DNA from: Mortierella alpina
Taxonomy: Eukaryota; Mortierellomycota; Mortierellomycetes; Mortierellales; Mortierellaceae
Reading direction: 5' to 3'
Length of the DNA: 64,000 bases
Assembly (NCBI GenBank): GCA_029449245.1
Contig: JANATF010000006.1
Location: 2,418,001-2,482,000, forward strand
Position 1 is the first letter of the stretch; every line of letters starts with the position of its first letter. A program made the translations under genes and the position numbers. The notes beneath the pieces were generated by a model that saw only the letters and a program-made list of their open reading frames with translations, was not told where the DNA came from and did no database searches. Shown piece after piece: positions 24,733-34,080 of the stretch.

Positions 24733-26978
24733 ATGGCCATCATAAGCACCTTATTCGAATCTGCGATACAGCATACAACTCGCTCCAACAGCATGAAGCT
24801 GCTACTCGCACTGGTAGTTCTTGTCGTTTACAAGTACCGTTCTCATGCAATTGGCACCCGTCCTCGTCGAGACCTCAAGCAGCCCAAGGGCGCGGTTCCT
24901 TTCCTGGGGCACATGCCACTGCTTGCCTCTATCCCAGGCACAAGGCTGTATCATTTCTTCGAGAAGCAGTACAATGAACTCGGGCCGGTCTGGTCCATTT
25001 CGCTGCCTTTCATCGGTAGAATGATCCAAATCGACTCACCCGAGGTCCTCGAGCACTGCGTAAAGACCAACTTCTGGAGTTATGAGAAGGGTCCTATTCT
25101 CCAGGGCGCATTGTATGACCTCACGGGCAATGGTATGTGACAATGTCTTGTCTCTCTAGCTCTGGTTGGACGTATGTCTTTCGGTCATTCTCACTCGGAC
25201 TTCCTCTCGTTGGCGATATGCCAGGCATCTTTGCGTCCGACGGTGAACACTGGAGGTTCCAGCGTAAGTTGGCCAGCCAAATCTTCACTGTCAAGGCGTT
25301 CCGCCAGTACACAAGCGATTCGTTTATGACTGAGGGCAGGAAGGTGTTGGACTTTCTTGGACAGGCAGCTGATGCTGGTACAGTCATTGACTTTCACTTG
25401 CTGATGCATAATTACACTCTGGATACCTTTGGATTGTAAGTCAAGGATTTGTATCTCTCGTTGAACGACTCTTTTTACATATTTGAGCTATTTTTAACCC
25501 GATAATATCTATTATGCGCTCGTAGAATCTCGTTTGGCCAGAGCTATGACTGTCTGAAGAACGGTGGAGTCGAGGTTCCTTTTGCAGCTTCGTTTGATAG
25601 CTTGGGTAGGGTTTGCTCGACTCGTTTTTTGAACCCTGCCTGGAGACTTTACGAGCGTCTGTCAGGTGTAGGCAAGAAGGTTCAGGACGACAGGGCGTTG
25701 GTCCGACGACACGCTGAAGAAATTATAGCCAAACGCCGCAAAGAAGGATATCATAGCTCAAGGAAGGACTTGTTGCAATGGCTCTTGGAGATTCCTGCCG
25801 AGGATGGCCAACCTTTGTCGGACGATCTCGTGATGGACAATATTATCAATTTCACGGTAGGGTTTTCCCATTATTGGATCAATATTGGTTGTGGAAGCCA
25901 ACGTCAAACGTTTTTTTTTAAGTGGGAACTGTGCCTGTTGATTGAGTAGATGTGCCTCTCTCTCTCCCCCCCCCTTTTTCTTTAGATCGCTGGACGCGAT
26001 ACGACAGCAGAGACTATCTCGTGGTTGTTTTATGTTCTTCACCGGGAAAGTGCAGACAAGGATGTTCTTAATACCCTGAGGCAGGAGGTGGACCGTTTTT
26101 TCGCCGGCAACGATCTAAGCTACGATGCATTCAAGCAGCAGAAATATTCTGAAGCCTGGTACGATCAATTGCCTTCTGTCCTTCTGTCCCTATCGTCTGC
26201 TGCGTGCTTTTACTAACCGAATGATTACACATTTCCTTTTTCTTTTGCAGCTTTCATGAATGTAGGTGTTCTGAAAGTTTGAATGAGGCTACATATTTTG
26301 CTATCTTACACCCTGTATTAACCGCTTTATGAACTCGTTTTGGTCATCTCAGCTCTCCGGATCTACCCTTCAGGTACGCATAGAGAATTGATAGGCCCCG
26401 TGTTGTGATGGGATATAGCTACAAAAAGGGCTTATTATCGCTGACACCCACTCCGTTTGTCCTCATTGCTTGTAGTGCCTAGGAACCTGAAGCTATGTGT
26501 CGCGGATGATACGCTGCCTGGGGGCACTAAAATCTACAAAGGCGAGTGGATCACTTGGAGTTCATATGTCATGGGCCGGAGTGAGAAAATCTGGGGCCCT
26601 GGTAAGTCAATTGAGTTGGACATCAACTGCCGGTGCCGCTGCTTGAGAGGGAATATGCGCCAATTGTCTGACAAAACGCCGTGACACCTCTCGTTTGGAA
26701 AAACAGACGCAAAGGAGTTCAAGCCCTCACGTTGGATCGACAATGAGAAGCCCTCTCCGGCCAAGTACAACGTGTTCCATCTAGGTCCGCGCGTGTGCCT
26801 TGGCCAGCAGTTTGCCACGGTCCAAGTCCAGGTAATCTTGGGGATGATGCTCCAGTCTTTTGAGTTCGAGCTGGTCGAACCCTCGAAGGAGCCCACGTAT
26901 GGCGCCTCGGTCACCCTGTCTATGGATGGTGGTCTTCCCATGCGGGTCAGGCGGCGAGGCGGCGCCAATGCCATCTAA
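24733..26978 (+). CDS. Cytochrome P450 monooxygenase
   Basis: Heme-thiolate monooxygenase, ER-anchored by an N-terminal hydrophobic helix (LLLALVVLVVYKY). Eight exons: 24733-25132, 25225-25435, 25526-25856, 25986-26158, 26251-26261, 26353-26373, 26476-26601 and 26707-26978; 514 residues. Motifs in order: helix C GEHWRFQRK, helix I AGRDTTAETISW (oxygen activation), helix K HESLRIYPSVPRN (ExxR), PSRW, and the heme loop FHLGPRVCLG with Cys455 as iron ligand. Layout resembles the CYP4/CYP52 fatty-acid hydroxylase clan, so omega-hydroxylation of a fatty acid or alkane is a guess. ExxR exists only if exons of 11 and 21 nt are spliced in; the frame holds across them. It runs with the dehydrogenase starting 258 bp downstream, a plausible hydroxylase-plus-dehydrogenase pair. 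Confidence 0.92.
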
Positions 26979-27236
26979 CGAAGACCGAAACTGCACTTCT
27001 CGCTTGGACCAGTATGCGGTTGAGCAACCGGGGTGTGCATGAACAAATGCGTCGGCCCAAAGTCCTTGTGCTGGTCAGACGTGATCGGAGCGAGCTCCGT
27101 GTGGATCGTGCTCGACCGGCATAGTCTCGATCGCCTTTTTGTGTTCTCCACACTATTTGTTTCCCATAAAACCTTGTTCGCTTCTACGTTGTCTCCACAT
27201 CTTTTCCTGTTCTTTCTTGCGCGCCTCTAATCTCCA

Positions 27237-28424
27237 ATGCACGTCCAAGACAAAGTTGCCATCATCACAGGTGCATCCTCCGGTAAAACATGACTCTTTC
27301 GGCTGCATTTGCAATTCGCTTGCATGGACGACCTGACGACCTCAGAGAATCAGACTAACCGTCAATTCATTGACAGGCTTTGGCAAGGCTCTTGCCAGTC
27401 GCCTAGTCGGAAAGGGGTGAGTTCAAACGGTCGATACTTGTCAAGGTGCCAGTTCAATAGTGGCCCCCGTTACTGAACTTGAGTTTTGCACCACCTAGTG
27501 CCAAGGTCATTCTCGCTGATATCGACACCAAGGACGGCGAGCGCCTTGCCAACGAGTTGAACTACGAGTAAGCACCTTAAATTTACGGCTGTCTAATTCT
27601 ACGCACAGTGCTGCCAGGCTCTTTTGGAATGTGTGAACTAAATGACCTTCCATTGGGTTACTGCTGCTTTCGTTTGTTATCCTTGCAGCAAGACAGAGAA
27701 GGTCGCCTACTTTGTGAGGTGTGACGTGACCAACTACGAACACCAGGCCGAGATGTTCAAGGCAGCCGAAAAACACTTTGGAGGCGTCGACATTATCGTG
27801 AACAATGCCGGCATTGCTGAGAAGCGTCCACTGTGGGACGACGAGAGGGGTGTTTGGAAAAAGGTCATTGACATTGACCTCTCGGCCGTGATTGAAGGGA
27901 CGCGTCTCGGCGTCCTGACGCTGAGGAAGCAGGGTCGTGGAGGTGTGATCATCAACACCGCTTCATTGGCAGGGCTTTATCCACAGAGCATGACGCCCGT
28001 GTACTCGGCGGCCAAGTTTGGTGTGATCGGGCTCACACGTTCGTTCAAGGATTTTGGCGACAATATCCGCGTCAATGCTGTGGCACCGAGGTAAATGCCT
28101 TCTCAGTCTACACAAGTTGATCTTCTGCTGGCGTGGAAATGGTTTTTTGATCAGAGAGAGAGGTTTGCAATTGACCACTTGGCATTCTTTTGTTTTCTGG
28201 TCATTACAAAAATTGACAGCTTTAGCGACACCAAGATTATTAGTGATGTGAAGGACCTGATCATGACCATGGCACCCCTGGTTCCGGTCGAGATGGTGAT
28301 CGATGCCTTCATGTTGCTGATCGAGGACGACTCTTATAGCGGGGATGTGGCCCGGATCACGCCAAAGTATGGCGTCTCGGTCATTGGTCGAACCGTTGCT
28401 GGAACTGAGAAGGCAAAACTGTAA
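27237..28424 (+). CDS. Short-chain dehydrogenase/reductase (classical SDR)
   Basis: NAD(P)-dependent oxidoreductase with a Rossmann fold. Five exons, 27237-27282, 27377-27416, 27499-27567, 27689-28090 and 28220-28424, give 253 residues. Visible: cofactor loop TGASSGFG, Asp36 after strand 2 (ADID), which usually favours NAD over NADP, NNAG (90-93), and the catalytic Ser144, Tyr157 and Lys161 (YSAAK). It resembles 15-hydroxyprostaglandin dehydrogenase-type enzymes that oxidise secondary alcohols. There is no signal peptide. It follows the P450 in the same orientation and converges with FCF1. A substrate cannot be read from sequence; oxidation of the P450 product is an inference from position only. 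Confidence 0.92.
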
Positions 28425-28612
28425 GAGGGCTGACTGAGCAGCTTGATACTTCGTAAATAAATAAAGGCTGCAGAAAAAACATTGAACCCTTTTACATCAA
28501 GAGCCTGATTCCAGGTTTGTGGGACAGCTGGCAGAGAAGAGGAGCAATGGAGATATCTTGGAGAGTTTGAGATGTATTATGAAGATGTATGCAAAAGGTG
28601 AAATCGACGAGA

Positions 28613-29446
28613 CTAGTTGGTGGGAGCTCCATACGCTTCTGGCAGACGCTCGATGGTGTACTTGCGTTGAGAGAGGTACATGATGGGGATACCGGGAATC
28701 TTTCTTATCCTGCGCTTGAGATCGCGATCGCATGTGGCGACGATGTAACACTTGTGCTGCATCACGCGCTCCACTAAACAGTCATCCGCATAGGTTCCTT
28801 TGTGTGTGCAGGGCAAGCGTTCGAAACGAGGATCACGAGCAACTCTGAGGGCGACCTTGAACTTTGGCCCCAACTTCTCCAATTCAGCCATGACACAGTC
28901 AGTGATGCAAGGGATGGATTTGGCATAGAGGCAGTCCATCATGCCCTTGATGAGCTCAATCTTGTTTTGAATCGAGAAGTTGATAAAATTGGTATCGACC
29001 AAGATCCTGTAGGGTGGTCCCAAAGCAGAGTTGTAGTTGAAGAACATGGACGATGCCACTTGAGGACTAGTGGAGCGTTCAAGACAATAAAAAATGGGAA
29101 AATTAGAGAACGAGAGAGATGGGAGGGTCAAGATCCAATTGCTTCTTCTCTGGAAGTCGTCCTTTTCGTCCAGTTGAGTGTCCTGAGTGCCAGGTTTCCT
29201 TACATGTGTCTGACTGCCTTCTTTTCCTTTTCTTCCTCCGCCTTCTTCAGCTTCTCCTGGTTGACTTTGAGGCGAGCGTCGTTGGGATTGATCATGCGCT
29301 TGACGAGCGCAAACTTTTTGGTTGTCTTTGTCTTTCCCTATGTAGTCAGGAGGAGATGGGAAGGAGGTCAGCAACGCTGTTCAATCACCAATGCGCCGAA
29401 TGCAGTGGCAGGCCTATATATCGCAGCGCTTGCTTAGCCTTACCAT
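28613..29446 (-). CDS. FCF1: FCF1/Utp24, rRNA-processing PIN endonuclease
   Basis: Nucleolar small-subunit-processome nuclease that cuts pre-rRNA at sites A1 and A2. Three coding exons: 29446-29444, 29337-29204 and 29066-28613; 196 residues, the usual length. The first coding exon consists of the ATG alone, followed by GTAAGG; the second exon then starts [15 protein letters not shown], matching the conserved family N-terminus, so this start is well supported. PIN-domain landmarks: [11 protein letters not shown] with the first catalytic Asp, [22 protein letters not shown] and [17 protein letters not shown]. The family's C-terminus YGAP-x-N/F is intact. It is transcribed away from the Hv1 gene, sharing a 299-bp promoter region. 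Confidence 0.97.
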
Positions 29447-29745
29447 TTTTTTTATCTTATACTGTGTTTGTGTATGTGTATGCGTGTGTGTGTGTGTCGG
29501 AACTATGGGGTAGTAGTGCGGCGAAGGGCGGTTCCTTGCAGGTGTTGCTGATGGAGGTTGATGGCAATAATGTACAAAGGGCACAGGGAGGGGTAGAAAA
29601 AAGAAAAAAAGTGTTTATTGTCGCCACAGATGATACAGTCACGATCACCTGATTTACTCTGCAATGGTTTTCCCTCGTCCGCTGTCCGCTGTCCGCTGCT
29701 CCTTTCATTGCTTTCTCCTTGCCACACAGCACCAGCATATATACC
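29447..29745. promoter_or_regulatory. Divergent promoter of FCF1 and Hv1
   Basis: Short 299-bp gap between two divergent start codons. It holds a GT/GTGTGT tract at about 29466-29498 and a pyrimidine-rich stretch near 29665-29730, next to the Hv1 start. No certain TATA box. Confidence 0.45.
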
Positions 29746-30496
29746 ATGGCTCACCAACAACAGACAGCCTACGGCGCCATCCCGACCTCAGAAGCCGACG
29801 CAGTTGCCGCCGAGGAGAACGGCGACCAGTCCACGCTCTCAAAGTCTCGCCATCACGTTGGCGAGATCATTGAATCCAACCGCGCCCATGTCCTCATCCT
29901 CGCACTGACAGCCATCGACATCCTCCTCGTCATCCTCCAGATCGGTGCCTCTTTGCTCCATCTCGACGACTCCAGAAACGCACACTGGATCCTCGAGCTC
30001 TTTGCCCACACCTCGCTCGCTATCGTCTCGTTCTTTGTGGTCGAAATCTTCCTCAAAATCTATGCCTTTGGATTGGGCTTCTTTTGGACTGGCACACCCT
30101 ACGGTCTTTTGCACCTTGCTGATGCCCTGATCATCATCATATCCTTCTTGCTCGAGGTCTTCTTGACCGGTGCGGAACAGGAATTGGGCGCGCTTTTGAT
30201 CATCTTTCGTTTGTGGAGAGGTAAGACATCCTTCGAGACAACGGGTGTTGCATCCCTTGACGACTTTTTTTTTTTAAATACCTTTCAAGAGGGAACCAGT
30301 TTTTTGTACTTTATCTAACACGACTTCTTCTTCCTTAGTCATCAAACTCACTGGAACGGTTGCCATTGAGACAGCAGAGCATACCCAATTGCGCGTTCAC
30401 ACATTGGAGGCACGTATCAAGACCTTGGAGCACGACTTGGAAGAATCGCGACAGGAAGTCCAGCGTCTTCGTGCCCATACTGCTGACCAAGTTTAA
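29746..30496 (+). CDS. Voltage-gated proton channel, Hv1 type
   Basis: Isolated voltage-sensor domain that conducts protons out of the cell, with four membrane helices and no separate pore. Two exons, 29746-30220 and 30339-30496, give 210 residues. S1 has the selectivity-filter Asp (AID, Asp58, equal to human Asp112); S2 carries Glu100 (VVEIFLK); S3 has Asp126 (LADALIIII) and Glu137; S4 reads FRLWRVIKLTG with Arg155, Arg158 and Lys161, so the third arginine of animal channels is lysine. The C-terminus is a coiled coil (THTLEARIKTLEHDLEESRQ) that in relatives drives dimerisation. The single intron splits S4 after Arg158. A polyadenylation signal ATTAAA is at 30517. Plasma or vacuolar membrane location is not decided. 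Confidence 0.93.
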
Positions 30497-30650
30497 CCCA
30501 ATATATACCTCCCCAGATTAAAGAATACACGCTGCATCGCTACCATAAACATCGTCTAGTCATCTTCTTTGTTGCCCTTCAGTATGGTGCTTTAATGTAA
30601 CTGAAACGAACGACCACTTTCAGGGACTCTAGTAAACTAAAAGAAGGGTT

Positions 30651-31840
30651 CTAATTCTTGCGAATCTCTACACTGTTGGTTGCACCAAAGGCCTTCTTCA
30701 AGTCACCATAGATAGCAAACTGGAATGCGGTCAAGGTACCCACCATCACCACACGAGGACCCAATCCCAAGAACAGTCCCCGGACGCCCAGCTCACCAGC
30801 GAGACCAGCAAGACGGGTGAAAATCGAACCCGTACCGGAGGCTTTGTTGATCTTTGAAAGAAGCGTGTCCGCAGGCTGTGACACAATCGCGGCCACGATA
30901 CCCGCCGTCAGACCCGAGCCCAGATTAACGGCCGTGTACATTCCAGGCGAGATCTTGTCCGGATCACCCACGCGTTTCAAAATCGCCTCTGCAGCGCGTT
31001 CCTGGACTGCAAACTTGGCCATCGTGTATGGAAGCTGCTTAAAGATGATGGGTCCGAATCCAGAATAGAAACCACGCATCACACCGTCCTCCTTCAGAAT
31101 GCGACTGAAGCCAGAGACCAGACCCGTCGCAAACGTGGGCTGAGACACGAGTCGGATCCTGGTTGCTTCCAGTGGGCACAGGGCCACCGAGGCAAAGAAC
31201 TCGGCGATACCGGATCCCACGAGATAAATGGCGGTGCGGTTCTTGACTGCGTTCTCCTGGCCCACATACTCAATCAATGTCTTTTTCCAGAACTCGTAAC
31301 CTGCAAACTTGAAGGCTCCCTGGATAGAGTACCCAATGAATGTGGGACCGAGGCCTGTCAAGAGGGCGCCTGCACCCTCGTTCCTAATGACCTTGCCAAA
31401 GCTGTTGATCATTCCCTATTTTCGCCATCCATCATAAAAAAAAAAAAAAATACAGTTCCCATATCAAGGTTAGCGCTTCGGAAGAGCAAAGGGGAGAAAG
31501 TTCGTTACAAATGACATAGAGGCAACATCATGGTCAGCAAAGTGAATTTTCTTTACCTTGTTGTAAGTCTTGTTATCGAGCTGGATGCGGGTCTTGACAA
31601 CATCTACTCACAGATGAAGGAATGAAACGCGAGAAGGAGATGTCAGACGAAGCGTACCATGGAAGCTCAGAGGCAGAGTCATTGCGGAATAAAATAGAGA
31701 CCCGGAGGGAGAAGCGTACCAACTGGAGTGAGTACGCCGTGGGTCAAGCCGCAGCCGATGGCACCTGCAAGAGCAAAGCGGGCATAGAGGGCGGCGCCTG
31801 TTGGTTCCACGGTGGTGGTGGTCTGGGTCAAGGATGCCAT
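30651..31840 (-). CDS. Mitochondrial phosphate carrier (Mir1/Pic2 type)
   Basis: Inner-membrane carrier bringing phosphate into the matrix for ATP synthesis. Three exons, 31840-31720, 31603-31557 and 31415-30651, give 310 residues. The three mitochondrial-carrier repeats show signatures TPVDVVKTRIQ, CPLEATRIR and QPADTLLSK, the particular set of phosphate carriers, and repeat ends such as GxGPTFIGYSIQGAFKF and GFGPIIFKQLPYTMAKF. The ATG at 31840 was chosen because it gives a short N-terminus (MASLTQTTTT) directly before helix 1; upstream in-frame sequence lacks another ATG nearby. It converges with Hv1, with 154 bp between the two stops. Confidence 0.95.
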
Positions 31841-32518
31841 AGTATTTGTCTCTACTTGCAAATATGTTTTAGAGAGTGGGGAGGGTGTTGCTATGTAACG
31901 ATGAGAAGCAACGGTAATAAAGCGAAAGGTGGTAAACGGGAGGCGAAAACGAGAAGCGAGGAGGTCGAAAGTGAGTTGAGGTAAGAAGAGGAGAGGAGAG
32001 TCAAGACGAGCTTTATACAGATATGCATGGCGACCATCGCCTTGACGTTGGCGGAAGAAGGTTCAGCCTGGACTTCGCATATGCCCAAAAATGGACTCCC
32101 TCCGCTCGTCGCTCAACTCTCGGAGCATGAGCATCCCGCTCACGCCCTCGCCCAGCTCTGCGCAGCGTATCCGACCCGAATTTTCTATCTGCTCCGTCTG
32201 TGCACGGCGACTTTATCTCTCCTCACTCACACCGCCACTCCTCTGGAGACAGAACACATCCTAAAGTTCATGCCGACTCTGAGCCATCGCCCCACTTCAG
32301 ACACTTTCTCAGTCCTTCTATCTCGTCCTTGGTGTCAACAGTACAAACCCTGCATGAGCGCCCTAATCATATCTTTATGCTACCCTCGCACCTCAACTGC
32401 AAAAGCAAACAGCAACAGACCTGCCAATCAAGGATTGGTGAACTGGGGAAATGAAAAGTTTTTGGTGCACATTTTATTGCTGCGGTTGCCTTCCAAGAAC
32501 TAGAGTCTAGAAAGCAAT
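31841..32518. other. Promoter of phosphate carrier and 3' flank of eL36
   Basis: Both neighbours are on the minus strand. The plus strand carries an open frame of 158 codons (32027-32503) without domain signal, which I regard as chance. Otherwise nothing recognised. Confidence 0.5.
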
Positions 32519-33883
32519 TTAGTGGGCACGGCGGGACTCGGCAATGACGTTGGTCATCTCCTCGACCTTCTTCTTGGCGCGGAGGAAGGTTCCGAGCTAT
32601 TGGGGAAGCAAAAGGAACGGGGATCATGGTCAGTTTAAGGATATCAGGACTCATACCGATGCCATGCTGCCCACATGTTTGAGTAGACAGGAGTACAAGA
32701 AGGGTGCTGTTCTAAAGTGCTGCTGTTTGTGTCCACTAGAGTGCCATTAACGCAAATCTCTGCATCCAGTGTATGTTGACATCCCTTGATCCACAAAGCA
32801 AGCTCTCGTATAAAAGGTGAAAGACACTCGTCTCCAGTGCCAACAGTGCACGATGTGGTCACCACGATGACTCTAGAGTATACTGTCGTTATTCCATCAC
32901 CAGTGATCGTGGCATCCATCCTGTCGTCCCAAGTCCCTGCCTGGTGCGTTCCTTGCCGTGCAAGTTGGTGGACTAGAACCGTATACGTACTCTCTTCTTG
33001 GCGAGCTTACGGGCACGCTTATCCTTGGAGTTCTTGATCAACTCCATGATGCGGCGCTCGTAGGGAGCAAAGCCAGCGACCTCACGGATGAGGGAGCGGA
33101 CGAAGACGACGCGCTTGCCAGCCTAGATATCAGGGATAGTCGATAATGACGAGTGACGGGTGTAAGTATGTGTGTGTATTGGGCTGTCTGCCTCCTGATT
33201 TGATTCTGCGATTCCACAGGGTCGTAGCAAGACAGATGATCTCGCTTCCAAAGAGCCATGGCTGTAGAGGAGTGACATCCTGTCGAGAAGAGTAGCGAGC
33301 GAATCCTGACTGTGTGATCAATCCGTAAAGTGTTGGATCCAGCAATGTCCTCAGTTGTAAACACGGTGGTGTTCTGTTGACCTGTCGACGAGATTTTGAG
33401 TACGGAATCAAACGTTCCCCATGCAAAAATTTGCGAGGCTGTTGCCTTGGGATTCAAAAAGTGATCGGTCGATGCTGAACGGCAACTAGGACTCTGGCTA
33501 GATGGATCCTGGTGATGCCATGTAAATCTGATTCTCAGTCTTTTCCTCTCCTTTTGTCTGGCATTGCAACCAAAGGCTCATGCGATGAAGCGTCCGTGAT
33601 TCTGTGAGCGTGAATGCATCGCTGCACTGCGTGTGAGATGTAATGCTGGGGATGTTGGGTGATGGGCTGTAATCCTGCCATGGAGTTGTATCCGTTTCTG
33701 CGTCGCTGCCCGCATATCCATCGATCGGCCCTCCGATGCATCGATCCTTGAAAGCTACCGCATCGATTCGCTGCCGCAACTTACAACACCCTTCTTGTAG
33801 GACATGGGGGTCTTCAACTCGCGGACGGTGGAGATGTGTCCGTGGTTCTGTCCCGAGCGGATGCCAGTACGTTGAGCGACCAT
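32519..33883 (-). CDS. RPL36: 60S ribosomal protein eL36
   Basis: Structural protein of the large ribosomal subunit. Three exons, 33883-33785, 33122-32991 and 32596-32519, give 102 residues, the family's length. The conserved core [17 protein letters not shown] is followed by [20 protein letters not shown], then [14 protein letters not shown] and the end RRAH. The two introns are large for this window, 662 bp and 394 bp, together more than three times the coding length. Fungal ribosomal-protein introns often regulate expression or host snoRNAs; I looked for box C/D pairs on the sense strand of intron 1 and found none convincing. Confidence 0.97.
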
Positions 33884-34080
33884 TGTGAAAATAATAATTG
33901 CAAAAGAAGGAGCTTTCCCTACAGCTGCCGCACACCTATTTGTTCGCCGCAAAAATTGGGCTGGCACCCCTTAAAGGGGTATCCTGCCCCGTTTTCTCAA
34001 CTGCGTCTTTGGCTCGACATTGATCTCTAGGGTCTATTGACTGATAAAAAAAGGAATACATATACAGGATGGCTACGGCT

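Noticed and set aside
16646-28424. Secondary-metabolite cluster made of questin-oxidase-like gene, P450 and SDR
   Set aside because: No backbone synthase is present and a signalling adaptor gene separates the first from the other two; only the P450-SDR pair is kept as a weak idea.
32027-32503. 158-codon plus-strand frame starting with ATG
   Set aside because: Sits between two minus-strand housekeeping genes, with no recognisable domain and no pyrimidine-rich leader; chance is more likely.
33123-33784. Box C/D snoRNA inside eL36 intron 1
   Set aside because: No RTGATGA and CTGA pair with closing stem was found on the sense strand.
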